Source: JACVRW01 sp963734025
GTDB lineage: Bacteria > Actinomycetota > Thermoleophilia > Solirubrobacterales > Thermoleophilaceae
Length of the DNA: 64,000 nt
Assembly: GCA_963734025.1 (NCBI GenBank)
Contig: CAVTFR010000004.1
Coordinates: forward strand, 62,001-126,000
Direction of reading: 5' to 3'
A program made the translations under genes and the position numbers. Of this stretch, positions 32,541 to 40,508 are shown one piece after another. Within the stretch, counting starts at the first letter, position 1. Each line of letters begins with the position of its first letter. The notes beneath the pieces were generated by a model, which saw only the letters and a list, made by a program, of their open reading frames with translations, was not told the origin of the DNA and made no database searches.

Positions 32541-34733
32541 GTGGCGGCGGACGAGATGGCAGGCGATCTGGGCCTCACCGAACTGCCAGTGCTCGAGGCG
32601 CCCGGCGGCGCCGAGGAGCCGCGCCCTCCGGGCCGTGTGCTGCATCGCTTCGGGCGGCTCTCGATCGTCGCACCCACGGTCGCCGGGAGCATCCCGCGCG
32701 CGCCCGACGAGGCAATCCAACCCGACGAGCTCGACGAGACCGAGCGCCTCGGCCTGGCCGCCCTGCAGCTCCGAGAGTCGGACGAGTACCGGGACGCCAA
32801 GCTCCGCCGGCCGCGGGATGGCGAGCCCTGGGAGATGACCGACTGCACCGCCGTCGAGCCGCCGCCGCCGTCTCCGCCGGCGCCTGGAGCGGTCGCCCCC
32901 CCGGGGCCGACCAGCTCCTACCTCGAGGGAAGCGTGGCCGTGGGCGTCGTGATCGTGCAGGGTCCCGACAGCGGGCTGAAGTTCTCGGAGGCGGAGCGGA
33001 CCAAGGTGATCGCCGAGGTGCAGAACGGCCTCGGCTTCTTCATCGAGACCAACCCGCTCTCGGACATCACGTTCTCCTTCGAGATCCGCGATGTCCAGCT
33101 CGACGTCCCGGCCGACCCGGAGGCCGCCGACCTCGAGGCGCTCTGGCGGAACCCGGCGATGGCGGCGCTCGGGTTCAGCCCGGACTGGAGCGGAGTGGAG
33201 GCGTACGTCGAGGACCTGAGAACCCGGCTCGCGACCCGCTGGACCTACTGCGCCTACTTCACGAAGTATCCGCTCGCCCATTTCGCCTACGCCTTCATCG
33301 GCGGACCGCGGCTCGTCATGCAATACGACAACGACGGCTGGGGCCCGGACAACATCGACCGCGTCTTCGCCCATGAGACCGGCCACATCTTCGGGGCGCC
33401 GGACGAGTACGCGAGCAGCAACTGCGATTGCGGCGGCAGCTGGGGGCGCTACGGGCTGCCGAACCTGAACTGCGAGAACTGCGCCGTGGGCGGCGGTGTC
33501 GATTGCCTGATGAGAGGCAACACCTGGGCGCTCTGCGCGTACACGCCCGGCCACCTCGGCTGGCCGCCCGAGCTCGCGATCCCCAACTTCGGGACGAACT
33601 CGAGCTGGCGCGTGGACAGGCATCCCCGCTTCGCCGCCGATACGAGCGGCGACGGCCGCCGCGACGTCGTCGGCTTCGGCTATCACGGCGTTTGGCTCGC
33701 GAGAGCGAAGGCAGAGGGTGGCTTCGATCCGCCCGAGCTGATCGTGAGGGACTTCGGCTACACCGCCGGCGGCTGGCGCGTCGAGCGCCACCCCCGCTTC
33801 CTCGCCGACACCAGCGGCGACGGGCGGCCCGACATCGTCGGCTTCGGCGACCAGGGCGTCTGGCTCGCGCGAGCACTGCCCGGCGGCGGCTACGAGCCCC
33901 CCGAGCTCGTCTTGGGCGACCTCGGCTACGAGGCGGGCGGCTGGCGCGTCGAGCGCCACCCCCGCTTCCTCGCCGACACCAGCGGCGACGGGCGCGCCGA
34001 CATCGTCGGCTTCGGCAACGACGGCGTCTGGGTCGCGCGAGCACTGCCCGGCGGCGGCTTCGAGCCCCCCGAGCTCGTCTTGGGCGACCTCGGCTACGAC
34101 GCCGGCGGCTGGCGCGTCGAGCGCCACCCCCGCTTCCTCGCCGACACCAGCGGCGACGGGCGCCCCGACATCGTCGGCTTCGGAAACGACGGCGTCTGGG
34201 TGGCGCGGGCCGCTGCGGGCGGCGACTTCGAGGCCCCGCGGCTCCTGATCAACGACCTCGGCTACGACGCCGGCGGCTGGCGCGTCGAGCGCCACCCGCG
34301 CCTACTCGCCGACACCACCGGCGACCGGCGCCGGGACATCGTCGGCTTCGGCAACGACGGGGTCTGGTTCGCGCGCGCTCTCCCGGACGGCGGCTTTGTG
34401 GCGCCGCAGTTCGTGATCGCCGACCTGGGCTACGAGGCGGGCGGCTGGCGCGTCGAGCGCCATCCCCGCTTCCTCGCCGACACCAGCGGCGACGGGCGCG
34501 CCGACATCGTCGGCTTCGGCAACGACGGGGTATGGGTGGCGCGCGCGCTGAGGGGCGGCGGCTTCGAGCGGCCGCAGTTCGTGATGCCGCACTACGGCTA
34601 CGACGCGGGGCACTGGGTCGTTCCCGGCTGGCGGGTCGAGTCGCACCCGCGGCTCATGGCGAACATGACGGGCGACGCCCGCGCGGACATCGTCGCCTTC
34701 GGCGCGGGCGGCGCGTACGTGTCGTCGCTCTAG
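32541..34733 (+). CDS. zinc metalloprotease with seven FG-GAP-like C-terminal repeats
   Basis: 730 residues. Residues 1-95 are a pro-segment-like stretch, 100-130 a Pro-rich linker, about 130-350 a catalytic domain, 355-730 seven tandem repeats. The zinc motif is H278-E279-x-x-H282 in VFAHETGHIFGAPDEY, an extended HExxHxxGxxD pattern as in metzincin-like proteases. The Cys-rich loop that follows (SSNCDCGGSW, NCENCAVGGGVDCLM) probably forms disulfides or binds metal. Each repeat has the calcium-type DTSGDGRxDIVGFG motif, as in FG-GAP/VCBS propellers. No signal peptide is visible despite the extracellular look. Substrate unknown. An in-frame Met at 32556 is an alternative start. Confidence 0.85.
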   Translation: MAADEMAGDLGLTELPVLEAPGGAEEPRPPGRVLHRFGRLSIVAPTVAGSIPRAPDEAIQPDELDETERLGLAALQLRESDEYRDAKLRRPRDGEPWEMTDCTAVEPPPPSPPAPGAVAPPGPTSSYLEGSVAVGVVIVQGPDSGLKFSEAERTKVIAEVQNGLGFFIETNPLSDITFSFEIRDVQLDVPADPEAADLEALWRNPAMAALGFSPDWSGVEAYVEDLRTRLATRWTYCAYFTKYPLAHFAYAFIGGPRLVMQYDNDGWGPDNIDRVFAHETGHIFGAPDEYASSNCDCGGSWGRYGLPNLNCENCAVGGGVDCLMRGNTWALCAYTPGHLGWPPELAIPNFGTNSSWRVDRHPRFAADTSGDGRRDVVGFGYHGVWLARAKAEGGFDPPELIVRDFGYTAGGWRVERHPRFLADTSGDGRPDIVGFGDQGVWLARALPGGGYEPPELVLGDLGYEAGGWRVERHPRFLADTSGDGRADIVGFGNDGVWVARALPGGGFEPPELVLGDLGYDAGGWRVERHPRFLADTSGDGRPDIVGFGNDGVWVARAAAGGDFEAPRLLINDLGYDAGGWRVERHPRLLADTTGDRRRDIVGFGNDGVWFARALPDGGFVAPQFVIADLGYEAGGWRVERHPRFLADTSGDGRADIVGFGNDGVWVARALRGGGFERPQFVMPHYGYDAGHWVVPGWRVESHPRLMANMTGDARADIVAFGAGGAYVSSL
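33603..34730 (+). repeat. seven tandem 168-bp repeats encoding propeller blades
   Basis: Units begin at 33603, 33771, 33939, 34107, 34275, 34443 and 34626. The first five are exactly 168 bp (56 codons); the sixth is 183 bp and the last is cut short at the stop. Each begins WRVERHPRF or a variant and carries DTSGDGR-DIVGFG. Neighbouring units are nearly identical at DNA level (notably units 2-4), so recent duplication or gene conversion is likely. Confidence 0.95.
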
Positions 34734-34789
34734 CTCGCGGACTAAGGTCCAGGCCGCGCATGTACCGAAACGGAGCGACACCCGCCCCG

Positions 34790-36472
34790 ATGAAGTGGTG
34801 GGGCTGGGGTGAGGACAGCGTCTCCTTCACTCACGAGGGCAAGCCTGACCTGGCGCCTTTCATCGAGCGCCACCTCGGGCTCGACGTGCGCCGGCCGGGC
34901 ACGCGCCCGATCGCGTTCGAGGACCTCGAGGTCCCCGCGCCAGTCCTGCCGGCGGGGCTCAGGTCGGACCTCGAGGACGCGGTGGGCGCCGGACACGTCT
35001 CGACGGACGACCACGACCGAGTCGTCCACGCGCGCGGCAAGAGCCTCACGGATCTGGTTCGCCAGCGCCGCGGTGACCTCGGCCGGGTCCCGGACGTCGT
35101 GGTGCGCCCCGCCACCGAGGACGAGGTGGCGGCCGTGGTCAAGGCGGCTCTCGAGGAGGACGCCGTGGTGATCCCGTTCGGCGGCGGGACGAGCATCTCC
35201 GGCAGCCTCGAGCCCCAGCCGGGAGAGACGCGCGCGGTGATCTCGATCGACATGAACCGCATGAACCGCGTCCTGTCAGTCGACGGGACCTCGCAGCTGG
35301 CGCGCGTGCAGGCCGGGGTCTTCGGCCCCGACCTGGAGCGCCAGCTGAACGCCCAGGGCTGGACCTGCGGCCACTTCCCCGACAGCTTCACCCACTCGAC
35401 GCTGGGCGGCTGGATCGCGACCCGCTCGTCGGGCATGCAGTCCGATCGCTACGGGGACGTGGCCGAGCTGACGCGCGGGCTGCGGGTCGTCACGCCGTCG
35501 GGCGTGCTCGTGGTGCGCCCCGTGCCGAGCACCTCGACGGGCCCGAGTGTGCGCGAGATGGTGCTGGGGAGCGAGGGCCGGCTCGGCATCATCACCGAAG
35601 CGACGATCCACGTTCGCCGCGTCCCGCCCGAGCGCAGGATCCTCGGCTACCTCTTCCCGACCTGGGCGGACGGACTCGCGGCGATGCGCGACATCGCGGC
35701 CAGCGAGGCGTCACCCTCGGTCACGCGCGTGTCGGATGCACACGAGACCGCGTTCTCGTTCGCCACCCGCACCGACCCGACGCCGGTCGACCGGGTCAAG
35801 TCGAAGGCGCTCCAGGCCTTCCTCCGGCGCAAGGGCTGGGACCCGGAGGCGATGTGCCTGTCGTTCATCGGCTACGAGGGCAGCACGGCGGGCGTGGCCG
35901 CGCAGCGCAAGGCGACCGAGCGGATCGCCAAGCGCCACGGCGGGCTCTGCGTCGGCTCGAGCCCCGGGGAGCTGTACGACCGGAAGAAGTTCGACACGCC
36001 CTACATCCGCGACTTCCTGCTGGACCGCGGGGCACCCGCGGACGTCTCCGAGACCTCGGCGCCCTGGGGCGAGCTGCAGACGGTCTACGACAACGTGATG
36101 GCCGCCGGCCATGGTGCCTTCCACGAGCTCGGCGTGCCGGGCTACCTGATGTGCCACCTCTCGCACTCCTACCACTCAGGTGCGTGCCTCTACTTCACGT
36201 TCGCCATCAACCCGCCGCCGGACGCCGACGCGCTGGAGATGTACGGCGTCGTCAAGCGGGCGATCCAGCAGGCGTTCGTCGACTCGGGCGCGACGCTCTC
36301 GCACCACCACGCGGTGGGGACCGAGCATGCTCAGTGGCTCGAGGAGGACATCTCCGCGCCGGGCGTGGCGATGCTGCAGGCCCTATTCGAGGGCTTCGAC
36401 CCGGGTGCGAACCTCAACCCGGGCAAGATCGTCGCCGAGCGAGCGATCCGGGCCGACCTGGACGCCGGCTGA
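34790..36472 (+). CDS. FAD-binding oxidase, alkylglycerone-phosphate synthase-like
   Basis: About 560 residues, beginning MKWWGWGED; an upstream ATG at 34760 is possible. The FAD-binding type 4 domain has VIPFGGGTSISGSLEP, and later DSFTHSTLGGWIATRSSGMQ and MVLGSEGRLGIIT. The C-terminal catalytic part carries ATLSHHHAVGTEHAQW, the triple-His motif of alkyl-dihydroxyacetone-phosphate synthases, and ANLNPGKI at the end. Bacterial members may make ether lipids or oxidise hydroxyacids; which is not decidable here. It follows the protease by 57 nt on the same strand. Confidence 0.88.
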   Translation: MKWWGWGEDSVSFTHEGKPDLAPFIERHLGLDVRRPGTRPIAFEDLEVPAPVLPAGLRSDLEDAVGAGHVSTDDHDRVVHARGKSLTDLVRQRRGDLGRVPDVVVRPATEDEVAAVVKAALEEDAVVIPFGGGTSISGSLEPQPGETRAVISIDMNRMNRVLSVDGTSQLARVQAGVFGPDLERQLNAQGWTCGHFPDSFTHSTLGGWIATRSSGMQSDRYGDVAELTRGLRVVTPSGVLVVRPVPSTSTGPSVREMVLGSEGRLGIITEATIHVRRVPPERRILGYLFPTWADGLAAMRDIAASEASPSVTRVSDAHETAFSFATRTDPTPVDRVKSKALQAFLRRKGWDPEAMCLSFIGYEGSTAGVAAQRKATERIAKRHGGLCVGSSPGELYDRKKFDTPYIRDFLLDRGAPADVSETSAPWGELQTVYDNVMAAGHGAFHELGVPGYLMCHLSHSYHSGACLYFTFAINPPPDADALEMYGVVKRAIQQAFVDSGATLSHHHAVGTEHAQWLEEDISAPGVAMLQALFEGFDPGANLNPGKIVAERAIRADLDAG

Positions 36473-36514
36473 GCTCTTCCTTGCATAAAGGCAGCTAGCG
36501 GCTCGCACCGCGAC

Positions 36515-36549
36515 GACGAGGGCGGCTGCCGGCCCAGGCCGCCCTCGTC
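36515..36549 (+). terminator. 12-bp perfect hairpin, terminator-like
   Basis: Stem GACGAGGGCGGC (36515-36526), 11-nt loop, complementary stem 36538-36549. It begins 43 nt after the stop of the AGPS-like gene and precedes the PPOX gene. There is no T run, which is usual for GC-rich actinobacterial terminators. Confidence 0.65.
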
Positions 36550-36601
36550 CGCGGACCCGCGCCGGGCGATGAATTCGCGCCGGGTGGGGAGTCGTTGTGA
36601 C

Positions 36602-37114
36602 ATGACCCCTGAACTCAACGCCAGCATCGACGAACGCTTCAGTGACCCGTCCGCGGACGCAACCCCCTGGTCTGAGGCGGCCCGAGTCCTCACCGAGGCC
36701 GAGCTCTACTGGATCACGACCGTGCGCAGCGACGGGCGGCCGCACGTGACGCCGCTCGTAGGCGTTGCCGACGGCGAGGTCGTGCACTTCACCACCGGCC
36801 TCACCGAGCAGAAGGCGCGCAACCTCGAACACAACGCGCATGTCGCGCTGACCACCGGCAACAACACCTGGGACCGCGGCCTCGACGTGGTCGTCGAGGG
36901 GACCGCCGTGCGCGTGACAGATCAGGACGAGCTTGAGCGAATTGCCGCTGCCTACATCGCCAAGTACGGCAGCGCCTGGGAGTTCGAGGTCGGCGACGGC
37001 TTCTTCAGGCACGGAGACGGCAACGAGGCCGCCGTCTTTCGCGTCGAGCCGGACAAGGTGCTCGCGTTCGCGAAGGAGCCGCACGCGCAGACGAAGTACA
37101 GGCCGGGGCGATAG
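36602..37114 (+). CDS. PPOX-type flavin/F420-binding split-barrel protein
   Basis: 170 residues. The pyridoxamine-phosphate-oxidase-like split barrel is recognisable from YWITTVRSDGRPHVTPLVG, HFTTGLTEQKARNLEHNAHV and the later VVEGTAVRVTDQDEL. Members bind FMN or F420 and reduce diverse substrates or degrade haem. The ligand cannot be chosen from sequence alone. The ATG at 36602 is right after the terminator-containing gap; an upstream in-frame ATG (36569) would add 11 non-conserved residues. Confidence 0.82.
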   Translation: MTPELNASIDERFSDPSADATPWSEAARVLTEAELYWITTVRSDGRPHVTPLVGVADGEVVHFTTGLTEQKARNLEHNAHVALTTGNNTWDRGLDVVVEGTAVRVTDQDELERIAAAYIAKYGSAWEFEVGDGFFRHGDGNEAAVFRVEPDKVLAFAKEPHAQTKYRPGR

Positions 37115-37131
37115 CGACTGACGTGCGGCCG

Positions 37132-37761
37132 CTAGCCCGGCGGTAGCTCCCGCTCCCGCCGCTTCCAGGGCCGGCGCCAGGGCCGCGGCGGGCCGCGCTT
37201 TATGTCGGTGCCGCCCATGATGCTGACCGAGCGCACGCGCACCACCGGCGCGCCGGGCGGCGGCTCCCTGCCCTCCGGCGGCGGCTCTACCTTGTCCCAG
37301 CCGAGGATGCCGATGCCGTGGTGCTCGACGTGGACCCCGTCCGGCACGTGGATGTTCGACCCGCCCCAGAGCGAGAACACGCGGATCGTCAGCTCGCCCT
37401 CGGTGAGGATCGCGTCGGTCAGGTCGAGGTCCGCGCCGCCCAGGATGTTGGTAACCCGGCACTCGGCGCCGAGCCGCACCGGCCCGCTTACGGTGTCGCC
37501 GCCCAAGATGCCGTAGAGGCGGCGAGCAGGCGCCGGAGCTGCGGGCGCAGCGGCGGGTTTGCCCGCCTCGGGCAGATCGGCCACCAGGCTCGCCAGGTCG
37601 GCGCGAGTGCGGGCGCCGTCGGCGCCCTCGATGCGATCGGCGAGCTCCTCGAGCGTCAGCCGTCCCTCCCCCGCCGCGTCGCGCAGGCGGTCGATCGCAG
37701 CCTCACGCTCCGCGTCCGAGGCGCGGACCTCCATCTCGGCGCCGGTGTCGTCGGCGGTCAC
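37132..37761 (-). CDS. DUF1707 plus LiaF-like domain protein
   Basis: 209 residues. Residues about 10-65 are a DUF1707 helix pair (RASDAEREAAIDRLRDAAGE, RLTLEELADRIEGA). After an Ala/Pro linker the second half forms repeated beta-strands like the LiaF/cell-wall-active antibiotic response domain: LGGDTVSGPVRLG, ITVRFSLWGGSNIHV-type strands and SIMGGTDIKRG. LiaF proteins restrain envelope-stress kinases, but no membrane segment is present here, so the role is unclear. GTG start. Convergent with the PPOX gene (17 nt gap). Confidence 0.8.
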   Translation of the reverse strand: MTADDTGAEMEVRASDAEREAAIDRLRDAAGEGRLTLEELADRIEGADGARTRADLASLVADLPEAGKPAAAPAAPAPARRLYGILGGDTVSGPVRLGAECRVTNILGGADLDLTDAILTEGELTIRVFSLWGGSNIHVPDGVHVEHHGIGILGWDKVEPPPEGREPPPGAPVVRVRSVSIMGGTDIKRGPPRPWRRPWKRRERELPPG

Positions 37762-37787
37762 ACCTGCATCTCAGCACAGCGCGCCGC

Positions 37788-38216
37788 TCAGCCGACCCAG
37801 GTGATGCCGTACTCCTCGGAGGCGTGCGCGTAGGCCTCGGGGCCGAGCTCACCCGCGCCGTCGGCCTCGGCGAGCGCGCGGAAGAAGCCCTCCAGCCCCG
37901 CCGGTGCGGTCAGGACGAGCATGTGCCCGCTGCGTGGAACCACCCGGCGCTGCGAGTGCGGGATCCCGCGCGGCGCGAACACGACTCCGCCGGGCCCGGC
38001 GCGGCAGGTCCGCTCCCCCACCTGGAACTCGTGCTCGCCGGCAAGCACGTAGAAGAGCTCGTCCTCGTGCTCATGGACGTGCAGGGGGGTGTCGACCGGC
38101 TCCCGCTCCTCGAAGAGAGCGAAGGCGCCGCCGGTCGATGCGGCCGTGGCCCGGACCAGGATCTCGACCTCGCCGAAGCGCAGGAGCTCCCCGGTGCCCA
38201 GTTCTCCAATTTCCAT
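37788..38216 (-). CDS. cupin domain protein
   Basis: 142 residues, a single cupin barrel. Motif 1 is PLHVHEHEDELFYVLAGEHEF (metal-type His/His/Glu), and motif 2 is APRGIPHSQRRV. The ATG giving MEIGELGTGE at 38216 is chosen; the alternative upstream codon falls in the operator region. It is divergent from a TetR gene 40 nt away that very likely represses it. Small cupins of this sort are often dioxygenase- or isomerase-like; substrate unknown. Confidence 0.85.
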   Translation of the reverse strand: MEIGELGTGELLRFGEVEILVRATAASTGGAFALFEEREPVDTPLHVHEHEDELFYVLAGEHEFQVGERTCRAGPGGVVFAPRGIPHSQRRVVPRSGHMLVLTAPAGLEGFFRALAEADGAGELGPEAYAHASEEYGITWVG

Positions 38217-38237
38217 ATATGCGACTATACGCAATAT
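38217..38237. promoter_or_regulatory. putative TetR operator (imperfect palindrome)
   Basis: The whole 40-bp divergent gap between the cupin and TetR genes includes an AT-rich imperfect inverted repeat, TATGCG...CGCAATA, spanning 38217-38237. It is the only AT-rich stretch nearby and covers both promoters, so it is the natural TetR binding site. Inference only. Confidence 0.5.
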
Positions 38238-38256
38238 CGAGAGACGCGCCTACGAC

Positions 38257-38889
38257 ATGTCGAAACGCGGCAGCCAAGCACGCGACACGCGGCGCCGCAT
38301 CGTCGACGCGGCCGCTCGTCTGTTCGTGCGCGACGGCTATTCGGCAACCTCGATCGCCTCGATCGCCGAGGAGGCGAACGTGGCGCTCCCGACGGTCTAC
38401 GCTGCACTGCGCAGCAAGGCCGGCATCCTGCGCGCCGTCGTCGACCTGCAGGTGCGCGGCGACTACGACGGGGCGCCGCTCGCCGCGCGGGCGGACTGGC
38501 GGGCGGTCGAGGAGGAGCCCGATCCGCGCCGGCGGCTCGAGCTGTTCGCGCGCCTCCACCGCGGAATCTGCGACCGCGAGGCGCCGCTCTTCGCTCAGAT
38601 CGAGGCGGCGGCCGGCGCCGATCCCGAGGCCACGCGGCTGCTCGCCGAGCACGACGAGCGCCGCTACCTGACGCAGACGCGGCTCGCCCGGAGCCTTCGC
38701 CGGGAGCGCATGCTGGGGCCGGGCATGACCGCGCGCGAGGCCGCCGACGTCATCTGGACGCTCGCGAGCGAGCGCACCTACCTCGCGCTCGTGCGCGACC
38801 GCGGCTGGAGCCCTTCACGCTACGAGCGCTGGGTCGCCCGGCAGCTTGCGGCGGCGCTGCTGCCGCAGGACTCGGCCGCCGGCCGTTGA
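38257..38889 (+). CDS. TetR/AcrR family regulator
   Basis: 210 residues. The DNA-binding domain is at residues about 8-55: ARDTRRRIVDAAARLFVRDG, then SIASIAEEANVALPTVYAAL. The C-terminal helical domain contains LFARLHRGICDREAPLFAQI and a terminal EVIW-type helix; no ligand can be inferred. The ATG at 38257 is right beside the divergent cupin promoter. The following DUF6159 gene starts 17 nt later and may be cotranscribed. Confidence 0.88.
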   Translation: MSKRGSQARDTRRRIVDAAARLFVRDGYSATSIASIAEEANVALPTVYAALRSKAGILRAVVDLQVRGDYDGAPLAARADWRAVEEEPDPRRRLELFARLHRGICDREAPLFAQIEAAAGADPEATRLLAEHDERRYLTQTRLARSLRRERMLGPGMTAREAADVIWTLASERTYLALVRDRGWSPSRYERWVARQLAAALLPQDSAAGR

Positions 38890-38905
38890 AGATGAGGGGC
38901 GCACC

Positions 38906-39763
38906 ATGACGCGCATGCGCCGAGGCTGGGAGCTGGCGAAGGAGAGCTGGGCGGTCGTGCGCCGCGACCGCTCGCTGATGGTGTTCCCCGTCGTGGCGGT
39001 CATCTCGGCGCTGCTCGCCGGGCTGATCTTCCTGGGCGGCGGGGCCGCGCTCTACGGCTCCAGCGACAGCGAGCCGCTGTTGATCGTGGTGCTCGTGATC
39101 GGTGCGTACGTGCTGGTCGCCGTATCGATCTTCTTCAACGTCGCGCTGAGCGCCTGCGCCGCCCGCTCGCTCGAGGGCCACGACACCACGGCGAGCGAGG
39201 GATTCGCCGCCGCGCGCGAGCGGTTCGGCCCGATCCTCGGCTGGGCGGGCCTGCAGCTCGTCGTCGGGGCGCTCATCAGCGTCGTGCAGGCCCTCCTGCG
39301 CGAGGGTGCCGGACAGATCGTCGCGTCGATCGTCGGCGGCCTGGCCGGGCTTGCATGGAACATCGCCACCTTCTTCGTGATTCCCGCGATCGCGCTCGAG
39401 GGTCTCGGCCCCAAGGACGCCCTCAAGCGCTCGATCGCGGTGATGCGCGAGCGCTGGGGCGAGGGCGTGACCGGCTCGTTCGCGATCGGCGGGCTGATCT
39501 TCCTGATCGCCTTCCTGCCCGGCATCGCGCTCGTGGCGCTCGGGATAGCGATCGGCTCCTCCTCGGGGGCCGTCGCGGGCGTGCTGATCGGCCTCGGCGT
39601 CGCCATCTTCGTTGTCGGGGCCGTCGTCCAGGCGGCGCTGATGGCGATCTTCAAGGTCGCGCTGTTCCGCTTCGCGACCGAGGACAAGGTGCTCGGCGAT
39701 TACGACCGGCCTCAGCTCGAGGCGGCCTTCGTACCGCGCCGCCGCCGCGGCGGGACGATCTAG
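38906..39763 (+). CDS. DUF6159-like multi-pass membrane protein
   Basis: 285 residues with five to six membrane helices: MVFPVVAVISALLAGLIFLG, LLIVVLVIGAYVLVAVSIFF, a helix at about 110-130, IVGGLAGLAWNIATFFVIPA, a helix at about 185-210 and LGVAIFVVGAVVQAALMAIF. A cytoplasmic loop has GPKDALKRSIAVMRERWGE. The family is described only by its topology. Its stop TAG overlaps, on a palindromic CTAG, the stop of the convergent sigma-factor gene. Confidence 0.78.
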   Translation: MTRMRRGWELAKESWAVVRRDRSLMVFPVVAVISALLAGLIFLGGGAALYGSSDSEPLLIVVLVIGAYVLVAVSIFFNVALSACAARSLEGHDTTASEGFAAARERFGPILGWAGLQLVVGALISVVQALLREGAGQIVASIVGGLAGLAWNIATFFVIPAIALEGLGPKDALKRSIAVMRERWGEGVTGSFAIGGLIFLIAFLPGIALVALGIAIGSSSGAVAGVLIGLGVAIFVVGAVVQAALMAIFKVALFRFATEDKVLGDYDRPQLEAAFVPRRRRGGTI

Positions 39764-40413
39764 GACACAGCCCCCGCACGCTCCGCCGCCCGCAGGTAGC
39801 CGTGGAGCAGCGAGCGCTCCTCGTTGCTCAGGTCCGGCCCCCATGCCCACTCGAGCCGCCGCTCGGGAAGGTTCTCGTTCAGGCTTCGGCGTGCGCGCTG
39901 CAGCGCGCTGTTGACCGACGCGACGCTCGACTCGAGCTGTAGCGCCGCGTCCTTCGAGGACCAGCCGAGCACGGCCCGCAGCACGAGCACCGCGCGCTGG
40001 CGCGGGGGCAGATGCTGAACGGCGGCCGAGAAGGCAAGTTCGACGGTCTCCCTGTTGACGAGCGCGGCGAGCGGTTCCGCCTCGGTGCCGCTGATCCGCT
40101 CGACGAGATCCGCCGCATCCGGGCCGTCGGCGATCGCCGGCCGGCGCCGCCGGCGCTTCAGGGCGTCGATGCAGGCGTTGGTCGCGATCCGGTAGAGCCA
40201 CGCGCGGTAGGAGCGGCCGCGGAAGCTCGCGCGGTTCTGCCAGGCGCGCAGGAGCGTCTCCTGAACCAGATCCTCGGCGTCCTCGACCGAGCCCATCATG
40301 CGGTAGCAGTGGGCTTGCAGCTCGCCGCGGTAGCGGTCGGTCAGCTTCGCAAAAGCGCGCTCGTCGCCCCTGCGCACAGCCGAAACCAGCCTGTTTAGCG
40401 CCACGGGAGACAT
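39760..40413 (-). CDS. ECF sigma factor, SigG/SigX5-like, lacking C-terminal domain
   Basis: 217 residues. Region 2: KLTDRYRGELQAHCYRMMGS, EDAEDLVQETLLRAW and RAWLYRIATNACIDALKRR. Region 4: HLPPRQRAVLVLRAVLGWSS and SSVASVNSALQRARRSL. This sequence is characteristic of ECF sigmas that carry a C-terminal SnoaL-like control domain of about 110 residues. Here the protein stops after LLHGYLRAAERAGA, where that domain would begin. It may be naturally short or truncated. No anti-sigma gene is adjacent. Confidence 0.88.
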   Translation of the reverse strand: MSPVALNRLVSAVRRGDERAFAKLTDRYRGELQAHCYRMMGSVEDAEDLVQETLLRAWQNRASFRGRSYRAWLYRIATNACIDALKRRRRRPAIADGPDAADLVERISGTEAEPLAALVNRETVELAFSAAVQHLPPRQRAVLVLRAVLGWSSKDAALQLESSVASVNSALQRARRSLNENLPERRLEWAWGPDLSNEERSLLHGYLRAAERAGAVS

Positions 40414-40508
40414 CCTGAGCGAAGGTAGGGCCGGCCCCCGCAGGCAACATCGGGGAGCTACCCGATCCTGCACCCTGAGATTCACCCCCAGACGGGCCTG
40501 CGGGAGGG

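Noticed and set aside
32157..34295. 712-residue open frame on the - strand over the metalloprotease
   Set aside because: Its apparent internal repeats mirror the FG-GAP repeats on the other strand; no domain is recognisable and the true - strand gene is the short one at 32167-32481.
33603..34730. CRISPR-like array
   Set aside because: Units are 168 bp, contiguous and coding; no short repeats with variable spacers.
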